From Sphingomonadales bacterium (GTDB lineage: Bacteria; Pseudomonadota; Alphaproteobacteria; Sphingomonadales; Sphingomonadaceae), in contig JAGWVC010000021.1 of the NCBI GenBank assembly GCA_018971065.1, positions 1 through 44,681 of the forward strand: a stretch of 44,681 nt of DNA. Reading direction: 5' to 3'. The translations under genes were made by a program, and so were the position numbers. The notes beneath the pieces are model-generated. The model was given only the letters and a program-made list of their open reading frames with translations, made no database searches and had not been told where the DNA came from. This document shows, piece by piece, positions 15,843 to 24,330 of the stretch (within the stretch, counting starts at the first letter, position 1; each line of letters starts with the position of its first letter).

Positions 15843-17147
15843 ATGGATATTGCCAGCGCCGATACCGCGCCGAAGATGGTGACGGGCGATTTCCTGGGGG
15901 TGCCGTTTCCCACCTCGATCGAGGCGCTGCTGGAGGGCGGGCCGGATTTCCTGACCCGGGCGTTCCATGCCACCGGGGCGCTGGCGGCGGACAACCGGGT
16001 GCTGTCGATCGACACCTGGCGCGAGGTGGTGCTGGGCGGCATGGGGCGCAAGCTGGCGCTGTCGGTGACATACGCGCGGCCTGATCCCGGTCTGCACACC
16101 GAGCTGTTCATCAAGTTCCAGCGCGATTTCGGCGATCCGCTGCGCGCGATGTTCGGGCCGTGGATGGCGCCCGAGATCCGGTTCGCGCTGCTGTCGCGGC
16201 AGCCGGGTTTCCCGATCACCGTGCCCGAATGCTGCTTCGCCGACTTTCATGCGGAAAGCCTGTCCGGACTGCTGATCACCGAGCGGATCAGCTATGGTGC
16301 AAACGGCATCGAGCCGTGCCCGACCAAGGGCGCCGATTACGAGCTGGCCGACCCCCTGCCCTATTACCACGCAATCACCCGCGCGATGGCCCGGCTGGCG
16401 GCGCATCACCGGCGGGGCGGATTCGGCGATGCCATCGAGCGCGAATTCCCGGTGGCCGAGGAGCACGCCCCGGCGCTGACGGTCGAGGCCCTGCACGAGA
16501 AGCTGGGCGAAGTGCGGAACTTCGCGCGGGCCTATCCGCAACTGTTCTGTGACGGGCTGGACGACCCGGCGTTTCTGCAAGCGTTCAGCGAGGATGCGCT
16601 GCTGGTGTTGGAACTGGCGCCGGCGATCAGCCGCCACGTTGCCGAACAAGCCGACTATATCGGGCTGTGCCACCCCAACCTGAACCTCGACAACGCGTGG
16701 TTCTGGACCGACGCCGAAGGCTTGCAGGTGGGCCTGCTGGATTGGGGCAATGTCGGCCAGATGAGCTTTGCCCACGCGATGATCGGGATGATCTGCACGG
16801 CGGAGACCGGGTTCATCCGCGACCATCACGCCGGCCTGGTCGGGCTGTTTGTCGAAGAATTCGCGCGGGCGTCCGGGGTGCGGCTGGACGCGGCGAAACT
16901 GGACGTGCTGATCCGGCTGACTCTGCCGCTGCTGGCGGTGCCGTGGATCATCGACATTCCGGCGCTGATCGAACGGCTGGTGCCCGATCTGGCCACGGTG
17001 AAGGACCGTTTCGACCCGCGCATCAAGGACGAGATCGTCGCGCGGAATCAGTTGCAGGGGTTGATGGTGACGCTGACGCTGTGGCGCGAAGGCGACGTCG
17101 GCGGCCTGCTGCGCGCGTTCGATAGAGTGCCTTCAAGCCGCGCTTAA
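15843..17147 (+). CDS. APH/choline-kinase-fold protein with altered catalytic motif
   Basis: A 434-residue protein with the kinase-like fold of aminoglycoside phosphotransferases and related small-molecule kinases. The nucleotide-binding Lys strand is probably TELFIKFQRDF (about 85-95). The catalytic loop reads CHPNLNLDNAW (276-286), where the family pattern is HxDxxxxN. The position of the catalytic Asp is Asn279, while the metal-binding Asn284 and the second Asp (LLDWGN, Asp300) are kept. Asp283 is one step from the usual Asn ligand. It may be a pseudokinase or use a shifted acid; the same substitution in relatives would decide. It starts 18 bases after a flavoprotein gene with GGAG upstream, and its stop overlaps the convergent gene at 17144. 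The substrate is unknown. Confidence 0.7.
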   Translation: MDIASADTAPKMVTGDFLGVPFPTSIEALLEGGPDFLTRAFHATGALAADNRVLSIDTWREVVLGGMGRKLALSVTYARPDPGLHTELFIKFQRDFGDPLRAMFGPWMAPEIRFALLSRQPGFPITVPECCFADFHAESLSGLLITERISYGANGIEPCPTKGADYELADPLPYYHAITRAMARLAAHHRRGGFGDAIEREFPVAEEHAPALTVEALHEKLGEVRNFARAYPQLFCDGLDDPAFLQAFSEDALLVLELAPAISRHVAEQADYIGLCHPNLNLDNAWFWTDAEGLQVGLLDWGNVGQMSFAHAMIGMICTAETGFIRDHHAGLVGLFVEEFARASGVRLDAAKLDVLIRLTLPLLAVPWIIDIPALIERLVPDLATVKDRFDPRIKDEIVARNQLQGLMVTLTLWREGDVGGLLRAFDRVPSSRA

Positions 17148-17821
17148 GGTGCCCTTTTGGTGGCGAACCAGATGACGTGGTGCGCGCCCTTGCCGTTGCT
17201 GCGCGCGCGGACGCCGACTTCATCCACCGCGAACCCCGCGCTTTGCAGCCGCCGGGTGAACGCCGGATCGCGATAGGCCGACCAGATCGCCAGCACCCCG
17301 CCGGGCGCCAGCGCCGCCCACGCCTCCCGCAGCCCGCGCTTGGTGTAGATATGGTCGTTGCCCTCACGGCAGAGGCCGTCGGGGCCGTTATCGACATCGA
17401 GCAGGATCGCATCGTAACGGCCGTGGCCGACGCCGATCATGTCAGACACGTCGCCCAGCAGCAGGTTCACGCGGCGATCGTCGAGGCAGCCGGCGGCGAC
17501 GTCGGCCATCGGCCCGCGCGCCCATTCGACGATCTCGGGGACCAGTTCGCCGACCGTGACCTGCGCCTTCGGCCCCAGCTTTGCCAGCGCGGCGCGCAAG
17601 GTGAAGCCCATGCCATAGCCGCCGATCAGCAGGTGCGGCGCCGGGCGGCCCTGGAGGCGGTCGATCGTCATCGTTGCCAGCGCTTCTTCCGACCCGCTCA
17701 TCCGGGTGTTCATCAGTTCGTTGCCGCCCAGCACGATGATGAAATCGCGGCCGTGGCGGAACAGGCGGAGTTCGTCGCCGCCGGGAATGCGCGCGGTGCC
17801 GAGGAGTTCGCGGGTAATCAT
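17144..17821 (-). CDS. Spermidine-synthase-like methyltransferase-fold protein
   Basis: A 225-residue Rossmann-fold protein resembling spermidine/spermine synthases. Motif I is LLIGGYGMGFTLRAAL near residues 64-79, the acidic strand is VTVGELVPEIVEWARGP near 89-105, and there is a DVSDMIG / YDAILLDVDNGPDGL segment near 120-150. The protein is shorter than polyamine synthases (about 280), lacks the N-terminal beta-hairpin domain, and its DxxD-type aminopropyl motif is replaced by DVDNGPDG. A true aminopropyl transfer role is therefore doubtful. Convergent overlap of the last bases with the gene ending at 17147. Start ATG 17821 is 45 bases from the divergent ABC-F gene; the two may share a promoter region. 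Confidence 0.75.
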   Translation of the reverse strand: MITRELLGTARIPGGDELRLFRHGRDFIIVLGGNELMNTRMSGSEEALATMTIDRLQGRPAPHLLIGGYGMGFTLRAALAKLGPKAQVTVGELVPEIVEWARGPMADVAAGCLDDRRVNLLLGDVSDMIGVGHGRYDAILLDVDNGPDGLCREGNDHIYTKRGLREAWAALAPGGVLAIWSAYRDPAFTRRLQSAGFAVDEVGVRARSNGKGAHHVIWFATKRAP

Positions 17822-17866
17822 CCGCGCCCCCTATCATGATTGGCGGAAACTGCTAGTTGCGCCGCC

Positions 17867-19729
17867 ATGCTGACCATTTCCGGAATCACCGTGCGCCTGG
17901 GCGGGCGTACCATCCTTGACCGCGCCACCGCTTCGGTGCCCGACGGCGCGCGCGTGGGGCTGATCGGCCGCAACGGCGCCGGCAAATCGACGCTGATGAA
18001 AGTGCTGATCGGCCAGATCGAGCCTGACGAGGGCGGAATCGAGATGCCGCGCCGCACCCGCATCGGCTATATCGCGCAGGAAGCCCCCGAGGGCACCGCG
18101 ACCCCGTTCGAGACGGTGCTGGCCGCCGATACCGAGCGCGCGGCGCTGATGGCCGAATCGGAGACCTGCCACGATCCGCACCGGCTGGGTGACGTGCATG
18201 ACCGGCTGATCGCGATCGACGCCTATACCGCCGAGGCGCGGGCGGCGCGCATCCTGATCGGGCTGGGTTTCGACGAGACGATGCAGGCCCAGCCGCTGGA
18301 CAGCTTTTCGGGCGGGTGGAAGATGCGCGTGGCGCTGGCGGCCTTGCTGTTCAGCCAGCCCGACCTGCTGCTGCTGGACGAACCGTCGAACCACCTGGAC
18401 CTGGAAGCGACGCTGTGGCTGGAGAACTTCCTGCGCGGCTATCCCGGCACGCTGGTGGTGATCAGCCACGAGCGCGACCTGCTGAACAACGTGGTCGATT
18501 ACATCCTGCACCTGCAGGGCGGCAAGGTGACGCTGTACAGCGGCGGCTATGACGCGTTCGAGCGGCAGCGGGCCGAGCGGGCGGCGCAACTGGCCGCGGC
18601 CAAGGCGGCGCAGGACGCGCAGCGCGCCAAGCTGGCGGACTATGTGCGGCGCAACAGCGCGCGTGCCTCCACCGCCAAGCAGGCGCAATCGCGTGCGAAG
18701 ATGCTGGCCAAGATGCAGCCGGTGGCGGCGATGATCGACGATCCGTCGCTGAGCTTCGATTTCCCCAGCCCGGCCGAACTGCGCCCGCCGCTGATCACGC
18801 TGGACAAGGCCGCCGTGGGCTATGCCGAGGGCCAGCCGATCCTGCGACGGCTGAACCTGCGGATCGACCCCGACGACCGCATCGCCCTGCTGGGCCGCAA
18901 CGGCAACGGCAAGACCACGCTGGCGCGGCTGCTGGCCGGGCAATTGCCGGCGATGGAAGGCACGATGACCACCGCCGGGAAACTGGCGATCGGTTACTTC
19001 ACCCAGTACCAGGTGGAGGAACTGGCCGGTGGCGACACCCCGCTGCTGCACATGAGCCGGGCGATGACCGGCAAAACCCCGCAGGCGGTGCGCGGACAAC
19101 TGGGGCGGTTCGGCTTTTCCGGCCCGAAGGCGGAAACACCGGTGCAGCAGCTTTCGGGCGGCGAGCGCGCGCGGCTGGCGCTGGCGCTGGTGACGCGCGA
19201 CGCGCCGCACCTGCTGATCCTGGACGAGCCGACCAACCACCTCGACGTCGATGCACGCGAGGCGCTGGTGCAGGCGCTGAACGATTATGACGGCGCGGTG
19301 ATCCTGATCAGCCACGACCGGCACATGGTGGAACTGACCGCCGACCGGCTGGTGTTGGTCGATGGCGGGGTGGCGACGCCTTATGACGGATCGATGGAGG
19401 ACTACATCGATTTCGTGCTGGGCCGGAACCAGCCGAAGGCCGATGCCAAGGGCAAGCCCGCCGGGAAGCCGGAAAAGCCGGTCAGCACGCTGGGCTGGGC
19501 TGAGCAGAAGGAACTGCAGAAGCAGGTGAGCCGCGCCGAGAAGGCGATCGCCAAGATGCACGCGCGGATCGGGGAAATCGACCGCGCGCTGGCCGAGCCG
19601 GGCAAGGCTCCGAAGGACCTGGCGGCGCTGAACATGGGCGCGCTGGCGAAACTGCGCGAATCCGTCGAGGGCGAACTCGCCGAGGCCGAAGCCGCGTGGC
19701 TCGACCTCAACGAGAAGCTGGAGGCATAG
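17867..19729 (+). CDS. ABC-F family ATPase (ribosome-associated, Uup/YheS-like)
   Basis: A 620-residue cytoplasmic protein with two ABC ATPase domains and no membrane domain. Domain 1: Walker A GRNGAGKST near 36-44, signature FSGGWKMRVALAALL near 147-161, Walker B DLLLLDEPSNHLDLEATLWLENFL. A charged linker (about 235-285; AAKAAQDAQRAKLADYVRRN) is the P-site tRNA-interaction motif region of the family. Domain 2: GRNGNGKTT, LSGGERARLALALV, LLILDEPTNHLDVDAREALV. A C-terminal basic coiled coil runs from about 540. ABC-F proteins act on ribosome-bound tRNA to resolve stalling. Start ATG 17867 follows the beta-strand start LTISGITVRLGG; the frame is open slightly upstream without a better start. 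Which paralogue it is cannot be decided. Confidence 0.93.
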   Translation: MLTISGITVRLGGRTILDRATASVPDGARVGLIGRNGAGKSTLMKVLIGQIEPDEGGIEMPRRTRIGYIAQEAPEGTATPFETVLAADTERAALMAESETCHDPHRLGDVHDRLIAIDAYTAEARAARILIGLGFDETMQAQPLDSFSGGWKMRVALAALLFSQPDLLLLDEPSNHLDLEATLWLENFLRGYPGTLVVISHERDLLNNVVDYILHLQGGKVTLYSGGYDAFERQRAERAAQLAAAKAAQDAQRAKLADYVRRNSARASTAKQAQSRAKMLAKMQPVAAMIDDPSLSFDFPSPAELRPPLITLDKAAVGYAEGQPILRRLNLRIDPDDRIALLGRNGNGKTTLARLLAGQLPAMEGTMTTAGKLAIGYFTQYQVEELAGGDTPLLHMSRAMTGKTPQAVRGQLGRFGFSGPKAETPVQQLSGGERARLALALVTRDAPHLLILDEPTNHLDVDAREALVQALNDYDGAVILISHDRHMVELTADRLVLVDGGVATPYDGSMEDYIDFVLGRNQPKADAKGKPAGKPEKPVSTLGWAEQKELQKQVSRAEKAIAKMHARIGEIDRALAEPGKAPKDLAALNMGALAKLRESVEGELAEAEAAWLDLNEKLEA

Positions 19730-19732
19730 ACC

Positions 19733-21088
19733 TCAACGCCAGGCGGTGATCCTGCCGCCGTCGTCCAGCACGTAGAGCGTGCCTCCGGCGACGATCGGGG
19801 CCAGCGAGACCGGCTTGCCGAGGCGCGCGAATTCGGAAACGGTGCCATCGGCAACGCCGGCGGACAGCACCTGCCCGCGCGTGTTGGCGATCCACAGGCG
19901 ATTGCCCGCGAGCACCGGGCCGGTCCAGAAGATCGGGTTCTTTTTCTTCTTCTCGTTCTGGAACTTCGCGAGCTGCGTACTCCACCGCACCTTGCCGCTG
20001 GAGCGGGCGATGCACAGCAGCTTCGAATCGTCGGTCAGCGTGAAGATCCAGTCACCGGCGATGGCCGGGGTGGAAATGCCGGCGAGGTTCAGTTCCCAGA
20101 TGCGCTGGCCCGAAACCAGTTCGTAGGCGGCCATGCGCCCGCCCTGGCCCAGCGCGTAGACGCGGCCCTGGTAGATGATGGGGTCGGCGTCGATATCGGT
20201 CAGCACCCCGACCGAGGTGGACAGCGAGGTGCGCGCCAGCGCGTCGGACCACAGGGTGCGGCCGTTCTCGTAGCGATAGGCGATCAGCTCGCCGGTGGAA
20301 TAGCCCGAGATGACCGTGCCCTGACCGGCGGCGGGCGCGGCGACGCCGAATACGCCCTGTTCGCCCAGCGATCCCGATTCCTGCCAGAGTTCGGCGCCGT
20401 CGGTGAGCGACAGCGCGTGAATCTCGTTGTTCTGGGTCATCGCGTAGACCGCGCCGAACGCGACCGTGGGCGAGCCGCGCATCGGCCCCGCCGGGTGCTT
20501 GGACCATACGGTCTGGCCGGTCTGCGCATCGACCGCGGCGACTTCGCCGAAGCCGGTGGTGATGTAGACCTTGCCGTCGAAATAGCTGGCGCCGCCGCCG
20601 AACACGGTGGACGCGCCCTTGCCGTTGACCTTGAACGACTGGGTCCACTTCTGTGCGCCGGACTTCGCATCGAAGGCGTGGAGGACGCCGTCGGTGTCCA
20701 TCGCGAAGAGTTGGCCACCGCCGATGACCGGCGAGGCGGCAAGGCGGCGGCGCGTGGTGGACCCGGCGATCGTCACCGACCAGGAGCGGGCCGGGGCATC
20801 GGCAATCGCGAGGTGGCCATAGGCCTTGGCCGCGTTGCCACCGGGCTGACTCCAATCGGCGTTGGCTTCGGCGGGGGGCAGGATCACCGAGACTGTGGAC
20901 AGGTCGGTGGCGACGGTGGCGCCCGATTCGATGCGGCTGAGGATGGGAATGCGATTGCCCAGCGTGGGCGTTGTGGGCCGCTTCTTGCCGCCGAGCGGGC
21001 TGTGGCTGCACCCGCCGAGCGCAACGGCCAGCGCCGCCGCCAGCGTCACCGCGATCCGGGTCTTCGAACGGGAAAGTTCAATCGTCAT
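19733..21088 (-). CDS. bamB: Outer-membrane assembly lipoprotein BamB
   Basis: A 451-residue lipoprotein. The signal peptide ends at lipobox LGGC (Cys27), so it is exported, lipidated and anchored in the outer membrane. From about residue 80 an eight-bladed beta-propeller of PQQ-like repeats follows (FDAKSGAQKWTQSF, VDAQTGQTVWSKHP, YRYENGRTLWSDAL, YELVSGQRIWELNL, IARSSGKVRWSTQL). BamB is the scaffold of the BAM complex with BamA. An unusual Lys-rich patch (NEKKKKNPIF) lies in blade seven. The frame is open far upstream; ATG 21088 is the only start that gives a signal peptide. It is preceded 49 bases upstream by a TPR/YfgM-like gene, the common yfgM-bamB pair. The usual next gene, der, is not here: the ABC-F gene converges instead. 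Confidence 0.93.
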   Translation of the reverse strand: MTIELSRSKTRIAVTLAAALAVALGGCSHSPLGGKKRPTTPTLGNRIPILSRIESGATVATDLSTVSVILPPAEANADWSQPGGNAAKAYGHLAIADAPARSWSVTIAGSTTRRRLAASPVIGGGQLFAMDTDGVLHAFDAKSGAQKWTQSFKVNGKGASTVFGGGASYFDGKVYITTGFGEVAAVDAQTGQTVWSKHPAGPMRGSPTVAFGAVYAMTQNNEIHALSLTDGAELWQESGSLGEQGVFGVAAPAAGQGTVISGYSTGELIAYRYENGRTLWSDALARTSLSTSVGVLTDIDADPIIYQGRVYALGQGGRMAAYELVSGQRIWELNLAGISTPAIAGDWIFTLTDDSKLLCIARSSGKVRWSTQLAKFQNEKKKKNPIFWTGPVLAGNRLWIANTRGQVLSAGVADGTVSEFARLGKPVSLAPIVAGGTLYVLDDGGRITAWR

Positions 21089-21137
21089 GCGCGGGCATCC
21101 TGTAAGCGTAAGCGGGCGAGCGCGGGGGTGCCCCGCA

Positions 21138-22103
21138 TCACGGCGTGGGCATTGCCGCAGGCGCGGCAGGGGCCGGCTTCGGTGCGGCGGGGGCGGTGGA
21201 TGGCAGGTTGACCGAGATCGGCCCGGCATCGACCGGCGCGGCGGCGCGCGCGGCAGTGGCGCGCGGTGCCGGTTGCGGGGCGGCGGGCTGCGGGGCAGTC
21301 GTTTGCGGTTGGGGGCCGGCCGGAACCGGCTGCGGCGCACCAGCGGCCGGCGCCGCACCTTGTTCCGATGGCTTGGCGATGTCGTCGATGGCGTCGTAGC
21401 CGAGCAGGCCCGCCAACTGGCGGGTCCGGGCGTGCAGCGAATCGCTGGCGTGTGCGTCCTTCGATATGGCGACCAGCAGCGGCCCGGCCAGATCCTTGCG
21501 GCCCTGCTTCAGGTAGGCCGCGGCCAGCAGTTCACCGGCGCTGCCGAACCACGCGCCGCCGGGGACAGCCAGCGGCTTCAGGCGGGCGACGACTTCCTCG
21601 GGCCGGAGCTTGTCGAACCGCAGGGCCATGCCGCGCACGAGCGCGAGATCGCGGAACGGCTTGGCAACGGCGGTATCGACGGCAATCGCCTCGTACATGC
21701 CGGCGGCGGCATCGACCTGGCCCTTGCGCCCGGCAATCGCGGCCTGGAGCAGGCGCGCGGCGGTCTGCGAGCCGGCATTGCCGTTCTTGGCCAGTTCGCC
21801 GAGCTGGGCATAGGCGGCGTCGGGCTGGGCGCCGTCGATCTTGTCGAGCGCGAGGACCAGTTGTTCGGCCTGTTCGGCCTTCTGCGCCTCACGGTGGCTG
21901 TTGTACCACAGGCCGCCGGCCAGCGCGGTGAGCCCCAGCACGACCGCCGCGCCGATCGGCTTGCCATAGCGGCGGAACGCGCCGAACATCTGATCCTCGC
22001 GAAGCGCATCATCGACTTCGCGCAGGAAGGCATCCTGCTGGGAAACGGCACGCTGCGCCAGTTGTTCGGCGCGGTTCTGGGGACGATCGGGACGCAAAGC
22101 CAA
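21138..22103 (-). CDS. YfgM-like tetratricopeptide protein with Pro/Ala-rich tail
   Basis: About 321 residues. The N-terminus (QDAFLREVDDALREDQMFG) is typical of the YfgM/TPR_21 family, followed by one membrane anchor (GAAVVLGLTALAGGLWYN, about residues 50-67). A helical TPR-like periplasmic domain runs to about 235, and then a Pro/Ala/Gln-rich tail to the C-terminus. In E. coli YfgM is an inner-membrane partner of PpiD and SecYEG. The start is uncertain: no ATG precedes the conserved FLREVDD region. TTG 22103 has AGGA about ten bases upstream (TTG 22097 is also possible), and ATG 21989 would lose conserved residues. It is transcribed with bamB 49 bases downstream. Confidence 0.8.
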   Translation of the reverse strand: MALRPDRPQNRAEQLAQRAVSQQDAFLREVDDALREDQMFGAFRRYGKPIGAAVVLGLTALAGGLWYNSHREAQKAEQAEQLVLALDKIDGAQPDAAYAQLGELAKNGNAGSQTAARLLQAAIAGRKGQVDAAAGMYEAIAVDTAVAKPFRDLALVRGMALRFDKLRPEEVVARLKPLAVPGGAWFGSAGELLAAAYLKQGRKDLAGPLLVAISKDAHASDSLHARTRQLAGLLGYDAIDDIAKPSEQGAAPAAGAPQPVPAGPQPQTTAPQPAAPQPAPRATAARAAAPVDAGPISVNLPSTAPAAPKPAPAAPAAMPTP

Positions 22104-22245
22104 GGCGGGCAGTTCCTGTGGATGAACCGGGGAATTTCGGGCCGGTCGGAGAATTGTCGCGTGTTTAGCGGATGGCCCGGGCATTTCAACGGCGAACGTC
22201 TGCATTTCCCCGGTTGAAGCCCCGCTGAACGGGGTGGTGCCGCCG

Positions 22246-23376
22246 TCAGGGGAACGACGGGCGGCGCATGGCCCGGGCATAGACCGCGCGATAGGCGGCG
22301 ACCATCGCGGCCTCGTCGTATTCGGTCGCGGCTTTCGCGCGGTTTGCCGCACCGATCCGCGCGCGCAGCACCGGGTCTGCGGCGAGTTGGGCCAGCGCCT
22401 TGCCCAGCGCGGCTTCATCGCCCGGGGCGGTGACGAAAGCGCGGTTATCCGGGGCGACCATCGCCGCGACATCGCCAACCTGCGGCGAGGCGACCGCCAG
22501 CCCGGCGGCCATCGCCTCCACCACCGAGATCGGGAACTGTTCGCTGTCGGACGAGAGCGCGTAAAGGTCGAACAGGCCGACGACGGCGGCGGGATCGGCG
22601 ACGAAGCCGGGCAGGTGGACGCGGTGGGCGATGTCAAGGCGCAGCGCCTCGTCGCGGATGGCGTCGCGATCGGGGCCTTCGCCGCAGATCACCAGTTGCC
22701 ATTCATCGGGCAGGCCGGCGAAGGCGCGGACCAGCCGGGTGAGGTTCTTGACCGGCTTCAGGCCCGCCAGCGTGCCAAGCCACAGTTCGCCCGGCCGCTT
22801 GATGACGCGGGGCAGCGCATCGGGGCGCGGCTTTTTCGCATAGGCGGCAGTGCGGATGCCGTTGGCGATGCGCACGACGCGGGCGGCGGGCTGGTACCAG
22901 GTCTCGCGCGCGATCATTTCGAGCCGCTGCGACGGCACCACCAGCGCCGACGCCCGGCCCAGGCCGATGCGGCGATACCAGTTGCGCGTGGGCTTGAGGC
23001 GGACGGCCTCGTCCTGGTTGAAGCCGTCCTCGTGGTGGACCAGCGGCGGCAGGCCGTGCATCGCGCCGAACAGGGTGTGCGCCATCGCGGCGTCCATCGC
23101 GCCGAAATTGTAGGTGAGGACGAGATCGAACCCGGTCATCGCGCGGGCCAGGCTTTGCAGGCGCCCGGGGGTGGGACGGCCCTGCAACGGGGGAAAATCG
23201 GGCTGGAGATCGACGCTGATGCCCTTGGTGATGCCGCGTGCCGCGCCCAGCGCATCGGGCATGGCCGAGACGATGGTGTGCCGCACCTTCGGGCCGAAGG
23301 CGTTGATGAGCTGGACGGCGCGCACTTCCTTGCCGCCGGGGTTGAAGCTGGAGTGAAGGTGAAGCAGCCGGGTCAA
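22246..23376 (-). CDS. Glycosyltransferase family 4
   Basis: A 376-residue GT-B glycosyltransferase. The start of the acceptor domain reads RLLHLHSSFNPGGKEVRAVQLINAFG. The donor domain has LGTLAGLKPVKNLTRLVRAF, LVICGEGPDRDAI and the EX7E region SSDSEQFPISVVEAMAAGLAVASP. There are no membrane segments. Start TTG 23376 is chosen because GGAGG lies seven bases upstream, the TTGA overlaps the stop of the upstream hydrolase gene, and the first strand begins right there. The frame is open further 5' but inside the hydrolase gene. Probably an exo- or lipopolysaccharide enzyme; donor and acceptor unknown. Coupling with a hydrolase suggests a shared expression control. Confidence 0.85.
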   Translation of the reverse strand: MTRLLHLHSSFNPGGKEVRAVQLINAFGPKVRHTIVSAMPDALGAARGITKGISVDLQPDFPPLQGRPTPGRLQSLARAMTGFDLVLTYNFGAMDAAMAHTLFGAMHGLPPLVHHEDGFNQDEAVRLKPTRNWYRRIGLGRASALVVPSQRLEMIARETWYQPAARVVRIANGIRTAAYAKKPRPDALPRVIKRPGELWLGTLAGLKPVKNLTRLVRAFAGLPDEWQLVICGEGPDRDAIRDEALRLDIAHRVHLPGFVADPAAVVGLFDLYALSSDSEQFPISVVEAMAAGLAVASPQVGDVAAMVAPDNRAFVTAPGDEAALGKALAQLAADPVLRARIGAANRAKAATEYDEAAMVAAYRAVYARAMRRPSFP

Positions 23377-24269
23377 GCGCCTGCCTCCGCCTGCGCCGCC
23401 TCCACCCGGGCAAGCAGGCGGGCGATGGCGGCGCGCGCCTCGGGCTCGTCCAGCGTGGGGGCGTGGCCGACATCGGCCAGCACCAGCGCCTCCGCCGTGG
23501 TGGCACGGCCGCGCATTTCGGCGAAAACCTCGGGCGAGAGCAGGTCGGACAGGGCGCCGCGCAGCATCAGCAGGGGCTTGCCAAGCAACGCGTCGAACCC
23601 CGGCCACAGGTCAGTGGCGGGGGCGCCCTTTGCCTGGGCGAAGGGTTCGGCGATCTTCATGTCGTAATCGAACACGATGCGGCCGTTGCTACCCAGGGTC
23701 ATCGTGCGCTTGGCCATCGCCAGCCAGTCCGCCACGGCGAAGGTGGGGTGTGCGCCGGCGTGGATTTCCTCAAGCGCGCGGGCGGCGTGCATCCAGGTGG
23801 GGAAATTTCGGCCCTGCCCGACATAATCGAGAATCTTCTCGAGGCCTTCGGGCGAGATCGCCGGGCCGATATCGTTGAGGGCGGCCCCGACGATGCGGTC
23901 CGGTTCGATCAACGCCAGAATCATCGTCATCAGCCCGCCCAGCGAAGTGCCGATGGCGATGAAACGGTCGATCCCGGCCTGATCGAGCAGGGCGCGGACG
24001 TCGCTGACGTATTGCAGCGGCTGGTAGGTGGACCAGTTGCGCGAATAGGCGCTATCGCCCCGGCCCCGCATTTCCGGGCAGATCACCCGCCATTTGCCGG
24101 CCAGGCTGGCGGCCAGCGTTTCGAAATCGCGGGCATTGCGGGTCAACCCGTGCAGGCACACGATCGGCGGGCGCGCCGCATCGATTCCCGCGCGATGGGC
24201 CGGATAGTCGCGATAATGCAGCCGCAGCCCGTCTTCGCTGAGCCAGTATCCGTCCGTGTAATCGTTCAC
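23373..24269 (-). CDS. Alpha/beta-fold hydrolase
   Basis: A 298-residue hydrolase of the alpha/beta superfamily. The oxyanion strand is IVCLHGLTRNARDFETLA (36-53), and DMRGRG-like EMRGRGDSAYS follows. The nucleophile elbow is GTSLGG with Ser near 108, a NDIGP segment typical of the group is near 132, and the acid/histidine end is VLADVGHAPTLDEPEA, with the catalytic His near 273. The substrate (ester, epoxide or haloalkane) is not predictable. Start GTG 24269 has no clear ribosome site, but the first residues (DGYWLSEDGLRLHYRDY) match the fold's first strand. Divergent from selO (61 bases). Overlaps the downstream glycosyltransferase by four bases. Confidence 0.88.
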   Translation of the reverse strand: MNDYTDGYWLSEDGLRLHYRDYPAHRAGIDAARPPIVCLHGLTRNARDFETLAASLAGKWRVICPEMRGRGDSAYSRNWSTYQPLQYVSDVRALLDQAGIDRFIAIGTSLGGLMTMILALIEPDRIVGAALNDIGPAISPEGLEKILDYVGQGRNFPTWMHAARALEEIHAGAHPTFAVADWLAMAKRTMTLGSNGRIVFDYDMKIAEPFAQAKGAPATDLWPGFDALLGKPLLMLRGALSDLLSPEVFAEMRGRATTAEALVLADVGHAPTLDEPEARAAIARLLARVEAAQAEAGA

Positions 24270-24330
24270 CGTGTACTGGCCCGCTTCGCTGACACTTGCC
24301 GATCGCCGGCAACGCCCCCACTATCGCCGG

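Noticed and set aside
22218..22235. CCCCG/CGGGG hairpin after the minus-strand glycosyltransferase as a terminator
   Set aside because: Five-bp stem without T-tract.
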